From assembly GCA_029690005.1 (NCBI GenBank), contig CP121458.1, forward strand, positions 3,038,001 to 3,102,000: 64,000 nucleotides of DNA, in the 5' to 3' direction. Below are positions 29,186 to 38,856 of this stretch, one piece after another. Both the position numbers and the translations under genes were made by a program. The stretch is from Prescottella defluvii. Lineage in GTDB: Bacteria > Actinomycetota > Actinomycetes > Mycobacteriales > Mycobacteriaceae. The notes beneath the pieces are model-generated. The model worked only from the letters and a program-made list of their open reading frames with translations, had not been told where the DNA came from and searched no databases. Within the stretch, counting starts at the first letter, position 1, and every line of letters begins with the position of its first letter.

Positions 29186-30404
29186 ATGACACTCTCAGCC
29201 CCCGAACTGATCCTGTTGCGACGGGAACTGCACCGCAACCCGGAGATCGGCCTCGACCTGCCCTGGACTCAGGCTCGAATTCTGCGCGCGCTCGACGGCC
29301 TCGACCTCGAGGTGACCACAGGCGTCTCGACCACGTCGGTGACCGCGGTACTGCGCGGTGGCGCCGCGCGGGGCGGTGACAGACCCACTGTTCTCATCAG
29401 GTCCGACATGGATGCGCTGCCGGTGGTCGAGGCGACAGGACTCGAATTCGCGGCCACCAACGGCGCCATGCACGCTTGCGGACACGACCTGCACATGGCG
29501 ATCCTCGTGGGCGCGGCGCACCAACTCGCAGCGCGGCGCGACGAACTCGCCGGCGATGTCGTGTTCGTGTTCCAGCCGGGCGAGGAGAACTGGGGCGGGG
29601 CGCTGGCGATGCTCGCGGAGGGCGTGCTCGACGCGGCGGGCAGACGGGCCGACGCGGCGCTGGGCCTGCACGTGTTCTCGTACGACCTGCCGACCGGAGT
29701 GTTCGGCATGCGTCGCGGTCCCATGATGTCGGCATCGAACACCTTCACAGTCAACTTCGAAGGCAGCGGAGGACACGGCTCAGCGCCGCAGACCGCACGC
29801 GACCCGATCGTCGCGGCCGCCGACTTCGTCTCGGCCCTGCAGACGGCCGTGACTCGGACGTTCGGCATGTTCGAACCGGTCGTGGCGACCGTCGGGACAC
29901 ATCGCCGGAGGACACAGTGGCAACGTCATCCCCGACACCGCGCAGGTCAGCGGCACCGCGCGAGCATTCACCGCGGACAACTCGGCGCGACTCCGCGGCC
30001 TGGTCACACGCGTCGCGGACGGGGTAGCAGCCGTCCACGGCGTCGAAGTGTCGGTCGAACTGGAGGAGGTCGCGATACCGACCGTCAGCGCGGACGCCGA
30101 GGCCGACTTCGCGATCTCCGCCGCGCGAGCGACGTTCGGGCCGGAGTCGGTGCGCGAGATGGAACAGCCGTTCACGGCGTCCGAGGACTTCTCATGGTTC
30201 CTCGACCGCGTGCCCGGCGCATTCGTCCTCCTGGGCGCCTGCGCATCCGACCGCGACCCCGCCTCGGCCCCGTCGAACCACTCGCCATTCGCGACGTTCG
30301 ACGACTCCGTGATCGATATCGGCGTTCAGTTCGAGACGGAGTGGGCGCTGCAGCGTCTGCGGGCTATCGCCGGCCTTGGGTGCGGACCCACGGTCCCGAT
30401 ATAG
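29186..30404 (+). pseudogene. M20D-family amidohydrolase/aminoacylase (frameshifted)
   Basis: Di-metal hydrolase of N-acyl amino acids (hippurate hydrolase type). ATG 29186 follows GAAGGAG. RRELHRNPEIGLDLPWTQAR, DMDALPVVEATGLEFA, the metal motif MHACGHDLHMAILVGAAHQL and the base in FQPGEENWGGALAM are clear. The frame shifts near 29895 after VVATVG; AGGHSGNVIPDTAQVSGTAR continues in another frame with ASEDFSWFLDRVPGAFVLLG near the end. Placed beside two aldolases and serine dehydratase, it may release an amino acid from an N-acylated substrate. That link is inference. Confidence 0.85.
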
Positions 30405-30667
30405 CGGTCATACGAGTCTTGACCCCGCGATCGCCGCCCGCCTCAAGCGCAACGAGGCTGGCCCGTTCAGCTATTGAGCGACACCGGACTGCGTAGTGGA
30501 AGGCGGTGGGAGTGGTCAGTCGCCCGTGGGAGCGGGAAGCTGGTTCACGCTCGGTCGGGCCTGCGGCAAAGATCCGCCTGATGGGGCTCGCCACGGTGTT
30601 CGCTGTGTTCGAGACCACTTCCTCATGAATGCGGGAACGCTGGAACGCCCCGCGGGCAATAACCAGT

Positions 30668-31219
30668 GTGAGTATCGAAACCGACACCGTTACCGACATG
30701 AGAGGGCCACGGTTGGAAGCCATTGACTGGCATGACCTCTACACCGCTCACGCACAGTCGCTGCACCACTATGTCGTGCGCCGGGTAGGCGAATCCGTGG
30801 CCGAGGACATCGTCGCGGACGCATTCCTGGAAACGTGGCGAATTCGTGATCGGTACAACTCGAACGTCGCCCAGAGTCGATCGTGGCTGTTCGGAGTGGC
30901 GACCAACAAGATTCGCCACCACTACCGCGCGGAGGCGCGCCGGCTGAAGGCCGCGGCGAGGAGCATCGCCGCGGAAGCGTCGACTGTGTCGAACGACCCT
31001 GCAGATCTTGGATGGACGCTTGATTCGCAACTGGCACTTGCGCTGTCGAATCTTCGTCCCGAAGAGCGCGAAGTGATATTGCTGGTCGCGTGGGCTGATC
31101 TGACACCGTTGGAGATCTCGAGAGTGCTGGATCTACCGCCAGCCACCGTACGCACGAGACTCTTCCGCGCGCGGACGGCACTCAAGCGATCGTATCCGCA
31201 GGTCTTGGACCGGCCCTGA
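30668..31219 (+). CDS. ECF RNA polymerase sigma factor (copy 2)
   Basis: Region 2: WHDLYTAHAQSLHHYVVRRV, then DIVADAFLETWRIRDRYN; region 4: LLVAWADLTPLEISRVLDLP followed by PATVRTRLFRARTALKRSYP. The start is GTG 30668 or ATG 30698; the first keeps a short acidic leader. It is followed 16 bases later by a CU044_5270 gene, repeating the module at 9.3-10.9 kb. Spacing suggests co-transcription. Confidence 0.88.
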   Translation: MSIETDTVTDMRGPRLEAIDWHDLYTAHAQSLHHYVVRRVGESVAEDIVADAFLETWRIRDRYNSNVAQSRSWLFGVATNKIRHHYRAEARRLKAAARSIAAEASTVSNDPADLGWTLDSQLALALSNLRPEEREVILLVAWADLTPLEISRVLDLPPATVRTRLFRARTALKRSYPQVLDRP

Positions 31220-31235
31220 GATGAAGGAAGAGAAC

Positions 31236-32331
31236 ATGAACGAGACGATCTCCGATGAGCAGCTCGACGCCGATCTGCGTCGACTGGGAGGTGCCGTGCC
31301 GGAGCTTCCCGAAGGCCTTGCCGCACGGATCGATAATCTGATGATCGACCACCGGATCGACAGCTTGATGGCCGAATCGAAGCCGCGGAAGTCTCGTGTC
31401 TCGGATCGCGGTCGCTGCCGCAGTGACTCTCCTCGCGGGCGGAGTGGCGGCCGGAACCTCGATGGTGTCGACCAATCCCGGCGCCGAGTCCGTAGCCGGG
31501 CCATTCGATGGGCCACCCCCGGGTGGGGATCCCACACGGATGCCTGTCGACGCTTTGCTGCTCGCGTCGTCCGAGAAACTGGCGAGCGCGCCGGCGACGG
31601 GAGCCACCTTCACCTTCGTCGAGGAGCATGCGTGGTGGATGTCATCAGGCGACGGCGAGCGCGGAACATACGCCTTCCTGGGCGAAAACGTTCTTCAGAC
31701 CTGGATTCCAGCCGACGCAAACGGCGAATGGCTGCAACGACGTTCAGTGTCGCCGAATCGGCAGTGGATCACGGGCAACGAAGAGATCGCCGGAGAGTTG
31801 GCGCTCGGATCGTGGCCGGAGGGCGAATTCCGCGGTCGGCGCGGACAGTTTTTCCCGACCGCAGGTGACGTGGGGACCGACGGCGCAGCGCTGGCGTCAT
31901 TCGCCAACCCGACCGTCGAGTACCTTGACGGACTTCCCGACGACCCGACGGCGCTGTATGAGAAGTTGCGATCCGAATCGGGCAGCGACGCGCAACTGCT
32001 GTCCGACGTCGCTTCCGGTCTGCGCACCGGTCTGGTGAGCAATCAAGTAACCAGCATCATCTATCGCGCGCTGGTCGCACTGCCGACCTTGGAGATCACC
32101 GAGGGGCTGGCTAACCTCGATGGACGGATCGGAACCGCGGTCGGTGTCGTCGATAGCGGCCGACGCACCGAGATCATCATCGATCCCGCGACAGGCGAGT
32201 TCATCGGCCAGCGCGTCGTCACCCTCGACGGGTACGACGGAATTCCGCCCGGCACGGCCGTGGAGTTCAGTTCCGTCACAAGATCGGGTGTCGACACTGC
32301 GGGGACAACGCCCGGCACCGGGACGCGATAG
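31236..32331 (+). pseudogene. CU044_5270-family membrane protein (copy 2, frameshifted)
   Basis: ATG 31236 sits behind AAGGAAGAG. The cytoplasmic N-terminus (EQLDADLRRLGGAVPELPEG) shifts frame near 31395 and continues as the membrane span IAVAAAVTLLAGGVAAGTSM. The outer domain includes FTFVEEHAWWMSSGDG and TSIIYRALVALPTLEITEGL, then GRRTEIIIDPATGEFIGQRV, the typical end of this family. It is the partner of the preceding sigma factor. The gap after it (32332-32630) has no recognisable gene. Confidence 0.75.
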
Positions 32332-32630
32332 CTGCAACAACCCGATCCGGCGCAGAACGCCACGACGGTCGGGCACCAGACGGTCCGACTGCGCAAGCAG
32401 ACGGGCCGTCTGCTCGCGAATCTCGGGAAGTGCCCGCTTCCGACGCGAACCCGAGCCTGGACGAGGACGGATGAGAAGGCGGCCGGCACTGAGGTGGTCG
32501 AGCATTGCGGGGAGCCCGTTCAGGCCGGTCAGCGGTGCCCGCCGATCACGACAGGGAGGGATCCAGTGACGTGGCCATGACGGTTGTCATCGATCGATGG
32601 CCATTGGGGGTGGGTTGCGTCGACGAAGTT

Positions 32631-32804
32631 CTACTCCCGGTTCAGGGTTGCCTCCTCGAAGTCGAGTTCGCGCAGCACGTGCCGAAGTACCTGGTAGTCG
32701 ATTCGTCCGTTGTCACGCTCTGTGTCGAAGACGCCTCGCTCCGTGTCCAGCATCTGCAGGCGCAGTGCGAGGAACCACGGCGCGACGGCTCTGTCCTTCG
32801 TCAT
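32631..32804 (-). pseudogene. CPA1-type Na+/H+ antiporter, C-terminal fragment
   Basis: Reading ATG 32804 to TAG 32631 gives 57 residues: APWFLALRLQMLDTERGVFD, then IDYQVLRHVLRELDFEEATL. This matches the cytoplasmic coiled tail of bacterial CPA1/NhaP-like antiporters (R-L-x-M-L-D-x-E-R, then Y-x-V-L-R-x-x-x-R-E-L-D). The membrane part is missing: directly upstream on the same strand is a fragment of an unrelated gene on the other strand. A deletion junction therefore lies near 32805. Confidence 0.5.
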
Positions 32805-32807
32805 CGC

Positions 32808-33039
32808 GCCACGGGTCGAGCATCAGGTCGCTCTCACGCTGGAGTGCGAGCAGCTCCAGCTCGAGCCGGGATCGCACATCTATCGGGTGGTCCGGCTCCG
32901 CACTCTCTCGCGGGTTCCGGTGATGGTCGAGCGCGCCATCTACCCGGAGGAGGTCGGAAAGCTGATAGCCGATCTGCCGCTTAGCCCCTGCAAGACGACC
33001 ACGTCGCCTGCGGGAACCGGATCCGGAGGCTCACAGTGA
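32808..33039 (+). pseudogene. GntR/UTRA regulator, C-terminal fragment
   Basis: LEPGSHIYRVVRLRTLSRVP and VMVERAIYPEEVGKLIADLP are the core of a UTRA ligand-binding domain. The GntR winged helix and first half of UTRA are absent; the sequence begins abruptly opposite the antiporter fragment. The tail after LIADLP is off-family. It overlaps the start of the next gene by four bases (GTGA), so the regulator once preceded the D-amino-acid enzyme. Confidence 0.6.
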
Positions 33040-33350
33040 CCCGTTCCGACGTCTTCCACGACGACACGGCGCACGACGGAGATGTCGGGCCGTCCCTGCC
33101 GCAGCTGCAGCTGAGTCTCCCCGCGGTCGAACACAACGTGGAGCTCATGGCGACGTGGTGCCGCGACCGCGGCGTCGAGCTGTGCCCGCACATCAAGACG
33201 ACGATGACACGCCCCATCGTCGAGCGGCAGCTGCGCGCCGGCGCCTGGGGCGTCACGGTCGCCACGGCTCATCAAGCGTCCATAGCCCTAGAATGGGTTG
33301 CGGCGCATCCTGATCGCAAACGAGGTGGTCCACTCGAAGTGAGAACGTGA
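33036..33350 (+). pseudogene. D-threonine aldolase/D-serine deaminase-like, N-terminal fragment
   Basis: PLP enzyme of the alanine-racemase fold. LPQLQLSLPAVEHNVELMAT and the PLP-lysine region ELCPHIKTTMTRPIVERQLR, then AGAWGVTVATAHQ, are typical of the first ~90 residues. Similarity ends near 33290 and the frame runs into unrelated DNA. The remaining ~270 residues are missing in all frames, so this is a real truncation, not a simple shift. Confidence 0.65.
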
Positions 33351-33410
33351 GAGCGGATCCGCGTGTCTCGGAGTCGGTCGATGTGGTTCCGCGCGAGGAG
33401 GAGAGGCCTG

Positions 33411-33791
33411 CTATTGGCCCAGCGTGACAATCTTGACGGGGATGTCGGTGTTTTCGTCGGTGTGGTAACTCGCACATACACGGTGGTATCCGTCCGCGAT
33501 CTGCAGAGCAATGCCCTCGGCGAGGTTGCCGCGCACGGCCAGGATCGGAGACAGCGGTTTGCCTTTACCGATTTTTCCCAGATCCGATTGCACGTGGGGG
33601 TTTTCGGTCGGCAACAGCGGCAACCGGGATGCGCGCAGAAGATCTTTCGCCCTTTTGTGCACGATAGGCGCGTTCCTCAACGCCGACTCGATCGCAGCAA
33701 TCTGCTCGCCCGGGGCAAGAAGCTCGAGATAGTCCGAGGCTGCCGGGTAGTCGTGCTCATCCGGTTCCGTCTTCCACGAGACCGTCGTCAT
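33411..33791 (-). CDS. Hypothetical protein, ParB-like flavour
   Basis: 126 residues, intact, with WKTEPDEHDYPAASDYLELL, then LSPILAVRGNLAEGIALQIA and DGYHRVCASYHTDENTDIPV. The DGYHRVCA segment following a short 'keep' region recalls the ParB/sulfiredoxin nuclease-like fold, where DGHHR contacts nucleotide, but assignment to that family is tentative. It is the only apparently whole gene between 32.4 and 36.6 kb. Confidence 0.5.
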   Translation of the reverse strand: MTTVSWKTEPDEHDYPAASDYLELLAPGEQIAAIESALRNAPIVHKRAKDLLRASRLPLLPTENPHVQSDLGKIGKGKPLSPILAVRGNLAEGIALQIADGYHRVCASYHTDENTDIPVKIVTLGQ

Positions 33792-34671
33792 CGGTATCGA
33801 CCCTTCGCTGGCAATTACGGCACGACCAGGAACACACCGACCACGCTGACCTGGTGCTCACCGCCACCACGGTCAGCGCGCTGGTTGAAACCGTGAGCCT
33901 ACTGGACGGGTCGATGTAGTGGCACTGATCCGGTGGAAGCCAGTCGACGACGGTGCCACCTTTCCGGTGGAGGCGGTACCGCTGTTGGCGACGAAGATCT
34001 GCCCTCCACCCAAATCAGCATCTTGCTGCCGAAAGACTCGACGTAGCCGGCGGTGACCGCAAAAGGATGAGGTGATGGTCGACGCCAGGGCCGTGAGGCA
34101 TCCCGTTCCGTACATGCCCACCGAGCCGCCAGCCGTGATACCAACCTCGGTCAATGACAGAAGTTGCGCCGCCACCGCGGAAGCGAGCCGAACCGTTAGA
34201 GCCCTCCGCTGCCAGCTCCAGCTCCACCATCTCGGTCGCGTTGGGTGTTCGTCCTACACCGACACATCGATGCATATCTGAGGCGAGCCCGCCGCACGTC
34301 ATCCTTAGCGTGCCGACACACGGATCCGACCGGGGAGGACCGGTGATCGACCAGGGTGACCCTGACGGATTCGTCACGCGACTGAACTACCCGGGGATTA
34401 GAGAGCGGAGATGGATGCGGTCGCCGGGCGAATGCCACTCGAAGCCGGACGATGCGAGAGCAGAGATCGAGTGTCGCGGCGTCGGTCAATGCGACTGCGC
34501 GCGAGATGGCATCAGCCACTTCACGAAGACTGTTCTTTCTGACACAGCAGAATTCGCGACTGTCACGATCGAACGTCTCCATCGTGGGATTCACTCTTGA
34601 CCACACCTCGATCACTGTCTTCGGTGATCGCTGGTGATGTCGTGGTGGCACGTCGGGAGTTGAACTAAGTG
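33792..34671. other. Intergenic, degenerate
   Basis: 880 bases with no intact gene. Short stretches on the minus strand near 33900-34060 (GYVESFGSKMLIWVEG, then IFVANSGTASTGKVAPSSTG after a shift) look protein-like but match no family I recognise. The rest has stop-rich or biased frames. Confidence 0.3.
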
Positions 34672-35163
34672 TGCGGGCAACTACGCGGGAGCCCTGCTGG
34701 CCCAGCGGATGGCCGCCGAACAGGGCTGTGACCAAGTCGTGTGGCTCGACGCCACTGAACGTCGGTGGGTCGAGGAACTCGGAGGGATGAATATCTTCTT
34801 CGTAACTGAACCTGAGGGGCAGCGGACCCTTGTCACGCCGCCGCTGCGGGGACGATCCTCGAGGGCGTCACCAGGACAAGTCTGCTGTCGCTCGCGGACG
34901 GCATGGGCATCGCTGTTGACGAGCGCCCTTTCTCGGTGGCGGAATGGCGGGCCGGATTCCTCGACGGGAGGGTGACCGAGTCATTTGCGTGTGGCACCGC
35001 CGCCGTCGTCGCTCCGATCGGAAGGGTTCGTTCGCGCGATGGGGATTGGGTGATCGGAGACGGTCGTCCTGGTCCGCTCACCCTGGCGCTACGGGATGCA
35101 TTGCTCTCGATCCAAGAGGGACGTGCCCCCGATCGGCATGGTTGGCTTCATCGAGTGCCGTGA
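34672..35163 (+). pseudogene. ilvE: Branched-chain amino acid aminotransferase, C-terminal fragment
   Basis: [39 protein letters not shown] and, after a shift near 34855, FACGTAAVVAPIGRVRSRDG and ALLSIQEGRAPDRHGWLHRV match the last ~165 residues of class IV branched-chain aminotransferase IlvE. The N-terminal half with the PLP lysine is absent; sequence to the left is unrelated. So it is both truncated and frameshifted. A functional ilvE must exist elsewhere. Confidence 0.75.
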
Positions 35164-36555
35164 CCCTCAAAGTGTCACGATCAGGGCGTCGCGGATGTTC
35201 GCCACGATCTGCGCGTCTTCAGTCGGCTGTGACGCGAGATCGACACTGCAACAACAGAAATAATACCCAGCCGACTCCTAATGGCTAGGGCTGGAGTTGC
35301 TGGTTGCGCGAGGAGGGCGCAGTGACCATCGCAGCGTCCCTTGGGCCGAACTACGTCCGCTGTGAATCGCCATCGGAGTTGGCAATTCCCGGCGCCCTGA
35401 CCTGCGGTGTGACAACCAGCGTGACGACGGCACGGTGCGATTGTTGTCATCAAAGTTGGCAGTTGTTCGCAGCGGTTTGTTGGCCGAATTATGTTGGCAT
35501 GGCTAATCATCAGGTGGTCCATCAGATGCGGAAGCGCGGGTGATTCACCTAACTCGCCCTGGCTGATGAACACCACTAGGGGAGACGGTGGCCGTCGACG
35601 AGGTGGTGGATCTTCGAACGGCATCTGAGGAACTGCTGGCCTACGGATGTGTTGATGGTCAGCTCCGCTGTCCCCACACCGACATCATTCCTGTCGCGAG
35701 CGGTGTGACAACTAGCCTGGCGACGAGAGGGTGCGATCGTGGTCGTTGAAGTTAGCCTTCCGATTCACAGGGGCGGCGTGAATCGCCATCGTAGTTGTAA
35801 ACGAACTGCGAGTGGACACACGCCTTCTCGACGATCGATGCGCCGGTGTAGTTCAGTACCAGCCGGAGCGACGCGTGGGCCCTTCGCTACCTTGGTCGTG
35901 CTGGCTGAGACGTTGATCCATGTGGTCGGCTTGTCGCCGATCTACCTGCCACCGCACGCGGGACCGATCAGGTTCGGTGAACGCTGGCGGCGATCGTAGG
36001 GGAGCGGCGCCGCAGATCGCCCGTCACACGACGCCGCTCGATACCCACAACCCCGCCGCGCACGATCCGTTTGGCGTTGCCGTAGGCCGTCGCGCCGACT
36101 GAGGTATCAACATCTGCGGGGGCAACAACTTTCGACGCTACTCGGAACATAGGTGGCGTCAATGCTCGCGAATCAGACACATGGGACGGCACCGCGGCAG
36201 GGTCAGGGCGCGGTGCCGTCCGATGCCCACCCTTCCGCCGCGATGCTTTCGGCGTTGCCGTGGGCGGCGGCCCGGCGATGTGGCCGAGACCGTACTGTCG
36301 ACCATGCCGATCGTCTGCACGGTCAACGCCGAGACAGATGAAGATCCAATATCAATGGAACGGCAACGTGCAGTTCGCTTTGGGCATGGATGGACACGGT
36401 GCCGCCCGATCGCCGGCGGTCGTGCGCCCCTGCCGCAAGGTGGGTGCTGCCGGCTGCGGCCCGATTCGAAAAGCGCTGCACCGCGGCGACTCGCGTGCGC
36501 ATCGCGTGGCCGGGCCGCAGATCTGACGCTACTCGCGCGCACACCGCCCCGGAAG
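35164..36555. other. Long gene-poor region with diverged repeats
   Basis: About 1.4 kb without a supportable gene. Open frames lack families and show skewed composition. Two motifs recur: GTGAATCGCCATCG-AGTTG near 35360 and 35778, and GTGTGACAAC-AGC-TG-CGACG...GGTGCGAT-GT near 35405 and 35702. The second pair is alike over ~60 bases with scattered differences. Confidence 0.4.
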
Positions 36556-36594
36556 GCGAAGACTCCGCACTGGTGGGTAGTGCGGAGTCTTCGC
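36556..36594. terminator. Perfect 16-bp hairpin
   Basis: GCGAAGACTCCGCACT (36556-36571) pairs perfectly with its complement (36579-36594) over a 7-base loop. No T-run follows. Together with the hairpin 30 bases to its right it may end transcription from the IS-split gene on the minus strand. Confidence 0.5.
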
Positions 36595-36624
36595 GGCGGG
36601 GCGCCATGTCATGGACGCCCGGGG

Positions 36625-36665
36625 CGGGTAGTGGAAGCAGGGTCCCTGTTTGCTTCCACTACCCG
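36625..36665. terminator. Perfect 15-bp hairpin
   Basis: CGGGTAGTGGAAGCA (36625-36639) pairs perfectly with 36651-36665 over 11 bases, TTTG being in the loop. It overlaps the stop of the minus-strand gene that ends at 36659. Two long perfect hairpins within 110 bases are unusual in this window. Confidence 0.5.
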
Positions 36666-37195
36666 ACCGAGACGCACTCGACGCCTCTAGGCGGGGCGGG
36701 TGCGTTCCCATCTGCCCGCAACGGCGGGGTCGCAGGCAGTGAGTTGAACGTTAGTCCAGATCGTGCTGCCTCGTGACTGAAGATACTCCGAAAGCTGACA
36801 CCGAATCGATCAAGAGTCACAAGGCTCCGGACGTCCGAAATGGGGAGAACCGCATTGTTCACGCGAAACGACCGTCGCCACGAGGGGTACTCGGTGCGGT
36901 CGGTATGGCGCGCTTCCCTCACGCCACGGGGCACACGGCACGTGCGATGTCGGACAGTTCGGCTCGGCGGCTTGTACTGCCCGTACAGACCTGCGTTGTC
37001 GCCGTCGAGGTAGAGCTCGTTCTCAAGTTCTGCGCGGGCTACGATCTCGGCGGCAGCTGCGGACGCCCGGCGTCGGCGCCGACGGATGATGTCGAAACTG
37101 ACGCCGGCGCCGATGGCGACCCAGATGAACGCGCCACCTTCTGTGCCGGTGCCGGTGCCGATGCAGCCGATCAGTCCGAGCGCCGCGACCGCTAG
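36659..37195 (-). pseudogene. Membrane protein gene split by IS701, 3' part
   Basis: Continuation of the gene starting at 38672/38708. Directly after the target CTAG the frame reads AVAALGLIGCIGTGTGTEGG and AFIWVAIGAGVSFDIIRRRR, two hydrophobic spans and a basic turn, then AELENELYLDGDNAGLYGQY. Joining the two parts with one CTAG gives an unbroken frame. After YKPPS the composition turns Arg-rich, so the native stop may be near 36960 and the remainder read-through. Family unknown. Confidence 0.55.
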
Positions 37196-38557
37196 TACTG
37201 CAACAACAGTTTGTGATGTCGTTGTTTGTAGTGGCTGGCGCGGGCTCTGGCCTGGCTGGCGCGACGCCAGGTCGACCAGTGCCAGACATGGACGAGGGCG
37301 TGACGCACCGGGCAGGCGGCCCGGCCCAAACAATCGTCGGATCTCGTTGATCGACAGTGGGATCAACTCTCTTGCGCCGGTTGGAGATCCCTCTTTTCAG
37401 TCGCTCTGCGCAGGATCGTCAGAAAGGCGGCGGCGGGCATCGATAATGTGATGTGCTGGTACCAGGCCAGATAGCCGCGGACCTGGTAGTGGTCGAGGCC
37501 GACCTCGTTCTTGGTGGTCTGGAAGCACTCGTCGATCGCCCAGCGGCTGCCGGCCACCCGCACGAGTTCGGCAGGCTGGGTGTCGGCGGGGCCGTAGCAG
37601 ATGTAGTACGCGATCTCGTCGGGATCGGTGATCGACCGGCGGGCGAGCAGCCAGTGACCCCGATTCCGTTCGCGCAGTGGACGGATGTCGACGACGGCCC
37701 AGTCGTACAGTCGCGGTCCATGGGCGCCGTCGCCGCAACTGATCCGCTGCCACGCGGCCTCGTCGAGTTCGGCGATCACGGTGTGGGCGCGGCGCTGACG
37801 CAGCTGCATCGAGACCACCATCTGCGACTTCGGCACGGCGAGAACATGGGCCACGCCGCGGGATTCGAGCCATAGGCGGAGCTTGCCGACCTGCCCGTAG
37901 GCCTCGTCGCCGGTCAGCCACCCGAACGGCACCCCGGCATCGAGGGCGCGTTCGATCATCGACTGCGCCAGTTCGGGTTTCGTTGCGAACGCCACATCGT
38001 CGCCGACCCCGGCGGCTCGGCACCGCTCCCGGTCCTCGGTCCAGGTTTTCGGTAGATACAACTCCCGATCGATCAACGCCCGACCCCGGTCGGAGGCGTA
38101 GGCGAGGAAACACCCCGATCTGGCTGTTCTCGATCCGCCCCGCGGTGCCGGAATACTGCCGCGCCACCCCGGCTGAGCGCGTGCCCTTCTTCAAGAACCC
38201 TGTCTCGTCGACGATCAACACACCCTCGTCCGCGTCACCAATCGTCTCGACCACCACCTCGCGCACGTCATCGCGCAGCCCGTCGCAGTCCCACGCATAG
38301 AAGTTCAGCAGCCGCTGCATCCCCTCCGGGCCCGCATCACCGGCCGCCTCCGCCAACGTCCACCCGTTCTTGCGTTCGACCTCCGCGAGCAGTCCACGCA
38401 CGTACGCACCCATCCGCCGCCGCGACCCCACCCGCGAATACCGGTGCGCGAACCGCGCACAGAACGCGGTGAAACCCGCCGACCACTCCAGCACCTCTGA
38501 CTGCACCACGCTCAATTACCACAGGTACACCACAGGTCACAAACTGTTGTTGCAGTA
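37196..38557 (-). mobile_element. IS701-family insertion sequence
   Basis: 1362 bp, bounded by CTAG duplications at 37192-37195 and 38558-38561. The ends are perfect inverted repeats: TACTGCAACAACAGTTTGTG on the left and its complement on the right. It carries one DDE transposase on the minus strand and interrupts a small membrane-protein gene. Confidence 0.9.
37363..38515 (-). pseudogene. IS701-family transposase (frameshifted)
   Basis: DDE/RNase H-fold transposase. ATG 38515 begins RFAHRYSRVGSRRRMGAYVR, then GVLIVDETGFLKKGTRSAGV (first Asp) and ARQYSGTAGRIENSQIGVF. A shift near 38105 leads to the second frame with LIDRELYLPKTWTEDRERC, FGWLTGDEAYGQVGKLRLWL (second Asp) and RWAIDECFQTTKNEVGLDHY (Glu). 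A last shift near 37385 moves to LIPLSINEIRRLFG, so the true C-terminus extends to about 37195. Confidence 0.85.
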
Positions 38558-38708
38558 CTAGACGGTATGGAGTGACGCGCGACTTGTCGTGAGTTCGCTC
38601 CCGTGGGAATCGGGCGTCCCCTCGGTTGGTGAGGACGCGCCCGCGCGCGGGGTCGATGTCAACGTCGTTCATGCTCGCTGCGCTGCGCGTGCTCCACGCT
38701 GACATCAC
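38558..38708 (-). pseudogene. Membrane protein gene split by IS701, 5' part
   Basis: From ATG 38672 (or 38708) the frame reads MNDVDIDPARGRVLTNRGDA and RERTHDKSRVTPYRL, then meets CTAG and the IS701 end. The other half resumes in frame on the far side of the element at 37195. Upstream of 38708 lies IS110 DNA, which may have removed the promoter. Confidence 0.5.
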
Positions 38709-38709
38709 C

Positions 38710-38856
38710 GCCGGTGCGGGGCGGGTCAGCGGTGATCGAGGGGACGCCGGAGCCGTGGACCGCTCTTGTGGGCCGGGGCCTCACGCACAAGATTCGTGGG
38801 TTACCGAGCAGGCGAACCTGCCTGTTCGGCCTATCCGACAATTGTGGGAGGCCCCG
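38710..38856 (+). ncRNA. Candidate bridge-RNA region of IS110 (left end)
   Basis: About 150 bases separate the host gene from the IS110 recombinase start. IS110 elements are now known to encode a structured bridge RNA here that pairs with target and donor DNA. This stretch has nested complementarity: ATCACCG (38703-38709) with CGGTGAT (38731-38737), and GCAGG-CGAA-CCTGC just before the gene. Element boundaries and guide loops cannot be fixed without relatives. Confidence 0.3.

Noticed and set aside
35968-36542. Minus-strand frames resembling hypothetical proteins
   Set aside because: Some coding-like stretches (MFRVASKVVAPADVDTSVGA) but no family or complete gene; insufficient to call.
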